From Paracoccaceae bacterium (GTDB taxonomy: Bacteria > Pseudomonadota > Alphaproteobacteria > Rhodobacterales > Rhodobacteraceae): DNA of 5,886 nucleotides. Shown in pieces: positions 1 to 5,187 of this stretch. How positions within the stretch are numbered: position 1 is the first letter of the stretch; every line of letters starts with the position of its first letter. The stretch is from assembly GCA_002401945.1 (NCBI GenBank), contig NVUP01000026.1:50525-56410 (forward strand). Reading direction: 5' to 3'. Below the pieces are notes generated by a model. The model saw nothing but the letters and a program-made list of their open reading frames with translations, did not search any database and was not told the DNA's origin. Both the position numbers and the translations under genes were made by a program.

Positions 1-351
1 GGTGGCAACGAGCCGGTGTCGGGATACGAGATCCACATGGGCCGCAGTGAGGGACCCGACTGCGCCCGTGCCTGGCTGAACGTTGAGGGCCGACCCGAGG
101 GGGCAGTTTCACCAGACGGACGGGTGCGTGGGTCTTACTTGCACGGGCTGTTCAGTTCCGACCCATTCCGAGCGCGTTTTCTGGCGGATTTGGGTCACGA
201 GAGCAGCATCAGTTACGATGATGGGGTTGAGGCTACGCTTGACGCGCTGGCGGATCATCTGGAGCGCTATATGGATCTGGATCAGCTGCTGGAGCTGGCG
301 CAGCCGGTCGATGGCCCAGCAAAGGTCCGAACCTCAACAACACCAGCCTGA
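1..351 (+). CDS. cobQ: Cobyric acid synthase (CobQ), C-terminal fragment
   Basis: The reading frame is open from the first base, so the gene starts upstream and only its last 116 residues are seen; the whole family is about 480-490 residues. CobQ is a cytoplasmic, ATP- and glutamine-dependent amidotransferase that amidates side chains of adenosylcobyrinic acid diamide during cobalamin synthesis. The fragment is the end of the class I-like glutaminase domain. GYEIHMGR (window residues 8-15) and GSYLHGLF (about 39-46) are the two most recognisable motifs here. By family analogy, the histidine in the second is probably the glutaminase catalytic residue; the catalytic cysteine would lie outside the window. 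The last 20 or so residues (after LLELAQ) are a poorly conserved tail. The GTG at 16 is an internal valine codon, not a start. The gene converges with the popZ-like gene, 78 bp between stops. Confidence 0.93.
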   Translation, partial: GGNEPVSGYEIHMGRSEGPDCARAWLNVEGRPEGAVSPDGRVRGSYLHGLFSSDPFRARFLADLGHESSISYDDGVEATLDALADHLERYMDLDQLLELAQPVDGPAKVRTSTTPA

Positions 352-356
352 GGATA

Positions 357-418
357 CACAGGGCAACACAGATATGAAAGTAAGGGCGACTATTGCGAGA
401 TCACCCTAAGATCCTGTG
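357..418. terminator. Possible bidirectional terminator between convergent genes
   Basis: The 78-bp gap between the convergent cobQ and popZ-like stops contains nested inverted repeats. The outer stem is CACAGG (357-362) with CCTGTG (413-418). The inner stem is AGGGCGA (383-389) with TCACCCT (401-407), with one mismatch and an 11-nt loop. No T-tract follows on either strand, so this is not a standard intrinsic terminator. Only its position between convergent genes supports the call. Confidence 0.22.
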
Positions 419-429
419 GTAGTAAGGCC

Positions 430-1452
430 TTAGCCCAAATCCTGCACAGCCAAGGCACGGTGGATTTCCCGGCGAACCAGTTTGCGCACGTTGCGGGTGA
501 TCCGCTCACCCAAGGCCCCCTGCAATTCTTCGCGCACAATATCGGCCACCAACTCGCGCAGGGTCTCTTCGTCCATCACGGTCTCATCAGCGGCAAATCC
601 GCCTAACACTTCGTCCGCAACGGCCTGCTCGGCCAGTTGATCGGCATCCAGCATGTCGGTTTCGGGCGGATCAAACGCAGGCGCAGCCTCTGCTTGCGGA
701 GTGGTCTCGACCACATCATCATCGGCGCTGACCTCCGGCTCAACCGTCTCGTCCTCAAGATCTTCCCAGGCAAGCGTTTCAACCGCAGTGCCCGAATTGT
801 CCTCACCGGTCTCGCCATCCGGCTCCCAGTCCTCGTCCACCTGACCAATGGCAGCCTCCAAAGCGGCAATTTTCTCGGCAAAACTCACCGCCGACTTAAC
901 CTCGCCTGCGGCTTCTGCTCCGCCTTCGGCAAGCATGTCTGGGACGGACGCAGCAGCAAACAGGGTTGCGTCGGGGTCGCGCCATGGGGCGTCCTCCGAC
1001 TGCGTCACGTCGGATTCAGGCGCATTCTGTTCTGCCAAGTGCAACACAGTGTTGTCACCATGAGACGCCGGCTCGACAGCCGCGGCGTCAGCAATCCCTT
1101 CGGCAGCAATCTCAATTCTGCCCTCTGAGGTCGATACGCCCACCTCAGTCCCGTCGTCCGGCCCGTCCTTAAGCTCCGCCCCGTTGGGAATGGCTGCGGT
1201 CTCATCCGGAGTGTTATCAGGCTGGGGTTCGGGTTGGCTGCTGGAGGTTTCTTCTGCCACAGCAGCCTTAGTCGCTGTATCCGGCGCCACATCCGCCACC
1301 CGGAACGAGGGCGTCAGGACCAGACGTGCCGGAGACTTGCGGACTGGCGCAGGCACACCTGCCAAAGCAGAGTCGCGGCCATCCTCACTCACCAAACGGC
1401 GAATCGAAGACAGCACATCCTCTATCTCGGCATGGGTTACAGGTTCGGACAT
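430..1452 (-). CDS. popZ: PopZ-type (DUF2497-like) polar organising protein with long acidic linker
   Basis: The protein has 340 residues. The ATG at 1452 is chosen because GGTGAG lies 6 nt upstream (1464-1459); an in-frame TTG further upstream (1512) has no such support and would put 20 basic residues before the conserved start. Residues 8-26 (AEIEDVLSSIRRLVSEDGR) closely resemble the N-terminal partner-binding helix of Caulobacter PopZ (EEILASIRRIISED). Residues 43-51 hold a short conserved-looking LVLTPSFRV. Residues 55-290 are a disordered-looking Asp/Glu/Ala/Pro linker, interrupted by a possible helix at 190-203 (SFAEKIAALEAAIG) and a DWEPDG patch. Residues 294-335 are helical and match the position of the PopZ oligomerisation region, but are unusually basic (RNVRKLVRREIHRAL). 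In other alphaproteobacteria PopZ assembles at cell poles and recruits ParB and cell-cycle regulators. Position directly after a tolC gene agrees with Caulobacter. Orthology is inferred; the length is nearly twice the 177 residues of Caulobacter PopZ. Confidence 0.78.
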   Translation of the reverse strand: MSEPVTHAEIEDVLSSIRRLVSEDGRDSALAGVPAPVRKSPARLVLTPSFRVADVAPDTATKAAVAEETSSSQPEPQPDNTPDETAAIPNGAELKDGPDDGTEVGVSTSEGRIEIAAEGIADAAAVEPASHGDNTVLHLAEQNAPESDVTQSEDAPWRDPDATLFAAASVPDMLAEGGAEAAGEVKSAVSFAEKIAALEAAIGQVDEDWEPDGETGEDNSGTAVETLAWEDLEDETVEPEVSADDDVVETTPQAEAAPAFDPPETDMLDADQLAEQAVADEVLGGFAADETVMDEETLRELVADIVREELQGALGERITRNVRKLVRREIHRALAVQDLG

Positions 1453-1500
1453 ATTTTGCTCACCACTTTCGCCTCTTACGCGAAGTGTAACGGGCTTAGC

Positions 1501-1532
1501 TTTATCGCACAACCGATAGAACGAATTGTCAA
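1501..1532 (-). promoter_or_regulatory. Candidate promoter for the popZ-like gene
   Basis: On the minus strand a perfect -35 hexamer TTGACA (1532-1527) overlaps the tolC stop codon and is preceded by a six-A tract. The -10 element is weak: GATAAA (1506-1501) sits 20 nt away, longer than the usual 16-18 nt, and TGCGAT at 17 nt matches only three of six positions. It would give popZ transcription independent of tolC. A single exact hexamer is common by chance, so this is tentative. Confidence 0.3.
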
Positions 1533-2947
1533 TTTTTTCCCAGGGCCTTCATCACCCGATCCAGATCTCTGCTGCGCTGACTGACATAGGCCGGCGCGTC
1601 TTTGACCAGATTGTAATACAGGATCGGGTCATAAATCTCGACCGCCAGCCCCATGTGTTCAGCGGTCAGCAGGCCCTGAGAACTCAACAGTCCGTAGGCC
1701 GCGATGACCTGATTAGCACGGGCCTGAACCCGCGTGGTCTGGGCGTCCAACAGCTCTTGCTCGGACTGCAGGACATCCAGCGTTGTCCGTGCGCCCAGGG
1801 TTGCTTCTTCGCGAATCCCATCAAAGGCAACCTGCGCAGCGCGCACCCGTTCGTTCGACGATACCAGGCTGGCGCGCGAAGTCTCAAGGATCACATAGGC
1901 CTGGCTGACAAACTGCACCACAGACCGCTGCACGGTGATCAGCGCACCTTTTTGAGCATCCAGCAGAGCCACACTGGCCCGGCTTCTGGCCGCAATGGCA
2001 CCGCCGGCATAAATTGGTTGCGACAGGGTCACGCTGGCACCGGATGTATCCGTCCCACCCGAGCTGCCCCAGGCTTCTGAATGGGTGGCATTGGCGCTAA
2101 AGGAAACGCTTGGCCCCAGTGACTTGGCAGTACTTTGCGCGGTGAGATCCGCCGCCTTGACCGCATGTTGCTGCGCCAGCAAAGCCGGGTGATTGCGTAC
2201 AGCAACGGATTGTGCCGCCTGCAGCGAAGCAGCCCGCTGAGGCAAATTGGGCTGTCCGGCAATTCGGCCGACTGCGTGCCCAACCACCTCGATATAAATC
2301 GCCTGTGCGGTCAAAAGGTCGCCCCGACTTTCGGTCAGGCTGGCCTGAGCCGCAGCCACCCGGCTTTGCGCCAAAGCGACATCGGTGCGGGTCACTTCGC
2401 CGACGTCAAAACGGTCTTGCGCCGCCTTCAATTCCTCTTGCAACAACCCCAAGTTGTTGATGCGCAGCGCCACGTTATCTTGCTGCAAAAGCACATCCAC
2501 ATAGGCCCGCACCGCGGAGAACAGCACCTGTTGTTCAATGTCGATCAGGGTCTGACGGGTCGACAACACGGTCTCTTGCGCCGACAGCTGGTTCAGTTGC
2601 GACGCGCCACCATCAAACAACAACCATTGCAGGGTGAGCCCGGTGGATATAGCGCTGTTGGCGCTCGACACAGCCACAGTTCCGGTGGTCGAACGGCTAT
2701 AGCTACGCCCCGTCGAAAGGGTCCAGTTGATCACCGGACGCAACTGCGCCACCGCAATCGCCACATTTTCATCGGTGGCCCGCAACAGCGCTCGGTTCTG
2801 CTCAAGCAACCCGCTGGTTTTGTAAGCACCGATCATCGCATCCGAGATATTATCGGCCTGCGCCATCTTGGGGACCAGCGCTACAGCAACCAGGCCGCCC
2901 GCAAACACAAAGCTCTTGAATAGTCCCACTGTCACCGTCTTGCGCAT
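1529..2947 (-). CDS. tolC: TolC-family outer-membrane efflux/type I secretion channel
   Basis: The 472-residue product has a clear signal peptide: MRKT, a hydrophobic stretch (about residues 5-25), and a likely cleavage after AQA (29-31), giving a mature protein starting DNISDAMIGAYK. The mature N-terminus fits the family pattern (DAM..AY, LLEQNRALLRATDENV, AQLRPVINW). Two long helical repeats follow, as expected for the OEP duplication; GEVTRTDVALAQSRVAAAQA (first half) and GARTTLDVLQSEQELLDAQT (second half) are equivalent helix-turn segments. The end has YDPILYYNLVKDAP. Family members trimerise in the outer membrane into a barrel and periplasmic tunnel used by tripartite efflux pumps or type I secretion. 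No inner-membrane transporter or adaptor gene is in the window, so the substrate is unknown. The length is normal. The ATG at 2947 is preferred over a GTG at 2959, which lies inside the ribosome binding site. Confidence 0.94.
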   Translation of the reverse strand: MRKTVTVGLFKSFVFAGGLVAVALVPKMAQADNISDAMIGAYKTSGLLEQNRALLRATDENVAIAVAQLRPVINWTLSTGRSYSRSTTGTVAVSSANSAISTGLTLQWLLFDGGASQLNQLSAQETVLSTRQTLIDIEQQVLFSAVRAYVDVLLQQDNVALRINNLGLLQEELKAAQDRFDVGEVTRTDVALAQSRVAAAQASLTESRGDLLTAQAIYIEVVGHAVGRIAGQPNLPQRAASLQAAQSVAVRNHPALLAQQHAVKAADLTAQSTAKSLGPSVSFSANATHSEAWGSSGGTDTSGASVTLSQPIYAGGAIAARSRASVALLDAQKGALITVQRSVVQFVSQAYVILETSRASLVSSNERVRAAQVAFDGIREEATLGARTTLDVLQSEQELLDAQTTRVQARANQVIAAYGLLSSQGLLTAEHMGLAVEIYDPILYYNLVKDAPAYVSQRSRDLDRVMKALGKN

Positions 2948-2953
2948 CTGTCG

Positions 2954-2961
2954 CCTCACCT
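2954..2961 (-). promoter_or_regulatory. Ribosome binding site of the tolC gene (decides start)
   Basis: The minus strand reads AGGTGAGG here, a near-perfect Shine-Dalgarno sequence 6 nt before the ATG at 2947. The alternative in-frame GTG at 2959-2957 is part of this very sequence, so it is unlikely to be used as a start codon. Confidence 0.8.
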
Positions 2962-3018
2962 GTGCAGAGCCGTTGACGGCCCATCATTGCAGCCCCGACC
3001 GGCACAAATAGTGGACCC

Positions 3019-3046
3019 GTGGTCAGAACACTTGTCTGGTCACCAC
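3019..3046. repeat. Imperfect hairpin in the pcm-tolC gap
   Basis: GTGGT (3019-3023) pairs with ACCAC (3042-3046), and CAGA (3024-3027) pairs with TCTG (3035-3038); there is a 3-nt bulge and a 7-nt loop. It lies in the 139-bp space between the pcm stop and the tolC start. No T-tract follows, so a pcm terminator is not shown. It could be a structure in the tolC leader or simply chance. I see no convincing promoter hexamers in this gap. Confidence 0.25.
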
Positions 3047-3086
3047 AGCACCTGGCTGCAGATCAAGCCCCACCCCAATTATGGGA

Positions 3087-3740
3087 TCAGAGCGCGAATT
3101 CTTTTGCCGCGGCAAACCCCGGCAGCACCGGAGCGCCTGCGTTGAACGCAAAGCGCCAGGAGATCTGGTCGCCAGTTTTGTAACCAACTTTGACCTGCCC
3201 CAAGGCTCCGGTCATAAAAATGGCAGCTACCCGGCCACCGTCTTTCAACTGGGCTAGCAGTGGTAACGGCAACTCTTCGACGCCACCCTGCACCAGGATG
3301 ACATCATAAGGGCCGTGCTCGGCAGCGCCGTCGCAGTGATCTGCGACATGCACGATGGCATTGTCAGCGCCGATCTCGCTTAGCTGCACCTGGGCCTCGG
3401 CGGCCAGTTCTTCGTCACCCTCAACCGCAATCACCATCTGCGCCATACGGGCAACAACCGCAGTGGAGTAGCCCATACCGCAGGCCACATCCAACACCAG
3501 CTCGTCATTCTGTACGTCCAGCACATCCAGCATTTTGGCCAGGGTGCGCGGCTCCAGCAAAGTGCGGCCCTGCCCCAGGTCGATATTCTGATCGGCATAA
3601 GCGGCTTCACGCTGGGCGCCACCCACAAAATTCTCACGTGGCACGCTCAGCATTGCCTCGATGATCGGATACTTGGTCACGTCCGATGGGCGGACCTGAG
3701 TATCAACCATCATGCGGCGGCGTTCGGTAAAGTCAGTCAT
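3087..3740 (-). CDS. pcm: Protein-L-isoaspartate O-methyltransferase family protein, divergent
   Basis: This is a 217-residue SAM-dependent methyltransferase of the PCMT family, which classically methylates L-isoaspartyl residues in aged proteins so that they can be repaired. The N-terminal part VPRENFVGGAQREAAYADQ (33-51) aligns with the family's VPRE.FV...AY.N region. SAM motif I is VLDVACGMGYSTAVVA (82-97) with the acidic residue E107 in AVEGDE; a second strand region is PYDVILVQGG (144-153), followed by LLAQLKDGGRVAAIF. The active-site loop, normally GQTISQP, reads GRTLLEP (58-64): the conserved serine is a leucine (L62). Repair activity is therefore uncertain and a different methyl acceptor is possible. 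The start fits MTDFTERRRMMVDTQVR, typical of alphaproteobacterial members, although no strong Shine-Dalgarno is visible. It lies 139 bp upstream of tolC in the same direction. Confidence 0.85.
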   Translation of the reverse strand: MTDFTERRRMMVDTQVRPSDVTKYPIIEAMLSVPRENFVGGAQREAAYADQNIDLGQGRTLLEPRTLAKMLDVLDVQNDELVLDVACGMGYSTAVVARMAQMVIAVEGDEELAAEAQVQLSEIGADNAIVHVADHCDGAAEHGPYDVILVQGGVEELPLPLLAQLKDGGRVAAIFMTGALGQVKVGYKTGDQISWRFAFNAGAPVLPGFAAAKEFAL

Positions 3741-3786
3741 GTGCTAAACTCGTCTGTTCAGTCAGTTGTAAAAGGTTGTGCCACAT

Positions 3787-3808
3787 CCCCGCAGGCGCGG
3801 CAACGGGG
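3787..3808. repeat. GC-rich hairpin between phnA-like gene and pcm
   Basis: CCCCG (3787-3791) pairs with CGGGG (3804-3808) around a 12-nt loop that is itself GC-rich. It lies in the 103-bp gap between the phnA-like stop and the pcm start. On the minus strand it is followed only some distance away by CTTTT, so it is at best a poor terminator or attenuator. No promoter is convincing in this gap. Confidence 0.22.
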
Positions 3809-3843
3809 CGAAAGGGAAATTGCGCCGGGCTGACGCTGCGCTG

Positions 3844-4353
3844 CTATTTCTTTTTCACAAACTGGGTCAGGATGACAATACGCTGGCCTTCGACCCGACC
3901 CTCGATATGTTCGGGAGTGTCCGCCACCAGCGAAATGCTCCGCACCGCGGTACCGCGCTTGGCCGTAAACCCGGCGCCTTTGACCACCAGATCCTTGATC
4001 AAAACCACAGTATCGCCCTGGTTGAGTTTGACGCCATTGCTATCCTTGTGTTGACTGACAGTGGCGACATTATCGACCCAGGCACGCGTATCCTCATCCA
4101 GCCACAGTTGCTCGCTCAAGTCGCGGGCCCAGTTGTGATCTGCCAGCCGGCTCAGCAATCGCGCCGCCAATACCTGTACTGGCACATCCTCGGACCACAT
4201 CGACGAGGACAGGCAGCGCCAGTGATTGGGCTCCAGATCGCCTTCGATTTGGGACTGGCAACTATCGCAGAGGGCGGCAATGGCGCCATCCGGGCCACCG
4301 GTGACGGGGTAATCGGACAGCGGGGCGTCAGCGGAACAAAGGGCGCAGGTCAT
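3844..4353 (-). CDS. phnA: PhnA-type zinc-ribbon protein (YjdM family, long form)
   Basis: The 169-residue product has three parts. Residues 3-32 form a zinc ribbon with C3-x2-C6 and C29-x2-C32. Residues 42-92 hold the middle segment found in the long members of the family (NHWRCLSSSMWSE, VQVLAARLLSRL, WARDLSEQLWLDE). Residues 104-169 are the PhnA C-terminal domain (DSNGVKLNQGDTVVLIKDL, VKGAGFTAKRGT, IEGRVEGQRIVILTQFVKK), probably a small beta-barrel. Despite the historical name, E. coli PhnA/YjdM lies outside the essential phosphonate C-P lyase genes and its role is poorly known, so no phosphonate function is claimed; no phn genes are nearby. The ATG at 4353 is chosen over an in-frame TTG at 4374 because GGAG lies 8 nt upstream and the zinc ribbon starts at once. 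It follows the DksA-like gene by 72 bp. Confidence 0.88.
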   Translation of the reverse strand: MTCALCSADAPLSDYPVTGGPDGAIAALCDSCQSQIEGDLEPNHWRCLSSSMWSEDVPVQVLAARLLSRLADHNWARDLSEQLWLDEDTRAWVDNVATVSQHKDSNGVKLNQGDTVVLIKDLVVKGAGFTAKRGTAVRSISLVADTPEHIEGRVEGQRIVILTQFVKKK

Positions 4354-4361
4354 CGGGGAGA

Positions 4362-4365
4362 CTCC
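4362..4365 (-). promoter_or_regulatory. Ribosome binding site of the phnA-like gene (decides start)
   Basis: GGAG on the minus strand lies 8 nt before the ATG at 4353. It falls between the TTG at 4374 and the ATG, so it supports the shorter product. Confidence 0.6.
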
Positions 4366-4425
4366 GGAAATCAAAGGTCAGAGCCGCTATAAGTCAGCTG
4401 CCTGGCAAAGGAAAGCAGTGGCGGG

Positions 4426-4731
4426 TCAGCTGTTGCAGCTATGACAGAAAGGGGTTGCCGGGCAACAATCCAGCCGCGCATCATCGATGTCGTTCCCGCA
4501 GATCTGACAAAACCCATAGCTGCCCTCGCGCAGCCGGGCCAGCGCCACGTCGATCTGACGCAACTCATCCACTTCATAATGCGGCAACATCTCACCACAG
4601 CGCCGGGCTGGCGGCTGCTGCGGATTGCCAGGCAGAATTGCGCCGGCCAATCCCCGCCCCACGTGGGGCAGATGCCCGGCCAACATCTTCCGCTTAGCCT
4701 CCAACGCGTTTCTGCGGGCGGCAAAATTCAT
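4426..4731 (-). CDS. Small TraR/DksA-family zinc-finger protein
   Basis: The 101-residue product ends in a C4 zinc finger of the TraR/DksA type: ELRQIDVALARLREGSYGFC (56-75), then C75-x2-C78-x17-C96-x2-C99, with the family's G-YGFC-x2-CG-x-DI and RLDCCP features. Full DksA (about 151 residues) binds the RNA polymerase secondary channel and acts with ppGpp through a coiled coil tipped by DxxDxA. Here the region before the finger is short and rich in Pro and Arg, and no DxxDxA is visible, so a DksA-like effect on RNA polymerase is possible but not shown. Of the clustered starts (TTG 4761, ATG 4746, ATG 4737, ATG 4731), the ATG at 4731 is chosen because GGGAG lies 8 nt upstream. It is the first gene of the minus-strand block and has an exact CtrA box 38 nt upstream of the chosen start. 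Confidence 0.86.
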   Translation of the reverse strand: MNFAARRNALEAKRKMLAGHLPHVGRGLAGAILPGNPQQPPARRCGEMLPHYEVDELRQIDVALARLREGSYGFCQICGNDIDDARLDCCPATPFCHSCNS

Positions 4732-4739
4732 TCCCATCG

Positions 4740-4744
4740 CTCCC
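4740..4744 (-). promoter_or_regulatory. Ribosome binding site of the DksA-like gene (decides start)
   Basis: GGGAG on the minus strand lies 8 nt before the ATG at 4731. It is only 2 nt before the ATG at 4737 and overlaps the ATG at 4746, so 4731 is the best-placed of three in-frame ATGs. Confidence 0.55.
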
Positions 4745-4769
4745 ATCGCAATCCGCGCCAAGTGGTGAC

Positions 4770-4785
4770 GTTAAGGAAATCTTAA
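4770..4785 (-). promoter_or_regulatory. CtrA box, exact consensus match
   Basis: The minus strand reads TTAAGATTTCCTTAAC, an exact match to TTAA-N7-TTAAC, the binding consensus of the alphaproteobacterial response regulator CtrA. A further TTAAC half-site lies just upstream on the same strand (4793-4789), inside a GTTAAC palindrome. The box ends 38 nt before the ATG of the DksA-like gene, a position suited to direct control of that promoter; whether as activator or repressor cannot be read, since no clear -10 follows. A rough estimate at 60% GC gives about 0.01 expected matches on both strands of this window. The same element could also affect the divergent entericidin-type gene 133 bp away. 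Confidence 0.6.
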
Positions 4786-4827
4786 TTCGTTAACCTCTGC
4801 GGATAAACTCGCTGGATATGAGGATGC

Positions 4828-4870
4828 TTGCGCCAGCCAAAACCGCGCTAGTTTGCCGCAACTGGCGCAA
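4828..4870. repeat. Perfect 9-bp inverted repeat upstream of the entericidin-type gene
   Basis: TTGCGCCAG (4828-4836) and CTGGCGCAA (4862-4870) are exact inverted copies separated by 25 bp. A smaller palindrome, TTGC-C-GCAA (4853-4861), touches the right arm. The right arm ends 48 bp before the entericidin-type ATG. This could be an operator with two half-sites, or a stem in the mRNA leader if transcription starts upstream. I can name no regulator. Confidence 0.4.
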
Positions 4871-4918
4871 CGTGGGGAATGCTGGTAGATCTCGACGCAA
4901 CCAAATACGGAGACGATT

Positions 4919-5056
4919 ATGACCAGACTTATTGCCCTAGGCCTGACCCTGTTGAGCCTTGCAGCCTGTGAAACCACCAAGGGGGCAGGCAAAGACATTT
5001 CCAAAGCGGGCAGTGCGATCAGCGATGCCGCACAGGATGTCCAGAACGCGCTGTAG
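4919..5056 (+). CDS. Entericidin A/B-type small lipoprotein
   Basis: This 45-residue ORF starts at an ATG with GGAG (4909-4912) 6 nt upstream. The product begins MTRLIALGLTLLSLAAC: a short basic start, a hydrophobic core and a lipobox LAAC with the lipidated cysteine at residue 17. The mature peptide is about 29 residues, starting CETTKGAGKDISKAGSAISD. The C-ETTKGAGKD-I-KAG-I pattern is the entericidin signature. In E. coli the entericidin pair is linked to stationary-phase lysis as a toxin/antidote, but such single genes are common in proteobacteria and their role there is not established. No partner gene is visible beside it. It is transcribed away from the DksA-like gene, across a 187-bp shared intergenic region. 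No terminator with a T-tract follows. Confidence 0.85.
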   Translation: MTRLIALGLTLLSLAACETTKGAGKDISKAGSAISDAAQDVQNAL

Positions 5057-5110
5057 GTCCCGGGCACAACTCAATCGCCATATGATTGTTCAGATCAGGT
5101 ACTCAACCCC

Positions 5111-5135
5111 CTAGGTGGAGTTCTCCGATACCTAG
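5111..5135. repeat. Hairpin downstream of the entericidin-type gene
   Basis: CTAGGT (5111-5116) and ACCTAG (5130-5135) are exact inverted copies; inside them GGA (5117-5119) can pair with TCC (5124-5126) around a 4-nt loop, leaving a 3-nt bulge. It lies 55 bp after the entericidin-type stop. There is no T-run, so terminator function is not supported. Confidence 0.35.
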
Positions 5136-5138
5136 CTC

Positions 5139-5166
5139 CTGCCCCGCAGTTTTGCTTGCCGGGCAG
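5139..5166. repeat. Second hairpin in the 5057-5295 non-coding stretch
   Basis: CTGCCC (5139-5144) pairs with GGGCAG (5161-5166) across a 16-nt loop, 3 bp after the preceding hairpin. Together the two make a compact structured segment. The rest of the 239-bp gap 5057-5295 holds no supportable gene; only very short ORFs occur. Confidence 0.35.
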
Positions 5167-5170
5167 AGTC

Positions 5171-5187
5171 GTCAGGATCGAACGGAC
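5171..5187 (-). other. tRNA T-arm-like sequence, possible attachment-site remnant
   Basis: On the minus strand the 17 bases read GTCCG-TTCGATC-CTGAC: a TTCGATC loop flanked by 5-nt arms that pair at four of five positions, as in a tRNA T-arm. No D-arm, anticodon arm, acceptor stem or CCA is seen around it, so it is not a complete tRNA. Such 3' tRNA pieces can mark integration sites, and the base composition changes about 25 bp away. Chance is a real alternative. Confidence 0.2.

Noticed and set aside
637..1584. Several plus-strand ORFs opposite the popZ-like gene
   Set aside because: They mirror the low-complexity acidic linker (Ser/Ala- or Arg-rich products) and have no domain or ribosome binding site support.
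2135..2923. Long plus-strand ORF (262 codons) antisense to the tolC gene
   Set aside because: It is Arg/His/Gln-rich, lacks any family pattern, and lies wholly within a well-supported minus-strand gene in high-GC DNA, where such antisense frames are common.
4371..4724. Minus-strand ORF of 117 codons overlapping the DksA-like gene in another frame
   Set aside because: It is Trp/Arg-rich with no recognisable motif, whereas the alternative frame encodes an intact C4 zinc finger.
3778..4785. Plus-strand ORFs opposite the phnA-like and DksA-like genes
   Set aside because: They are shadows; the opposite strand carries clear zinc-finger motifs and family-length products.
4771..5067. Minus-strand ORF opposite the entericidin-type gene
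   Set aside because: It overlaps a lipoprotein gene with a good ribosome binding site and lipobox, and its own sequence has no supporting feature.
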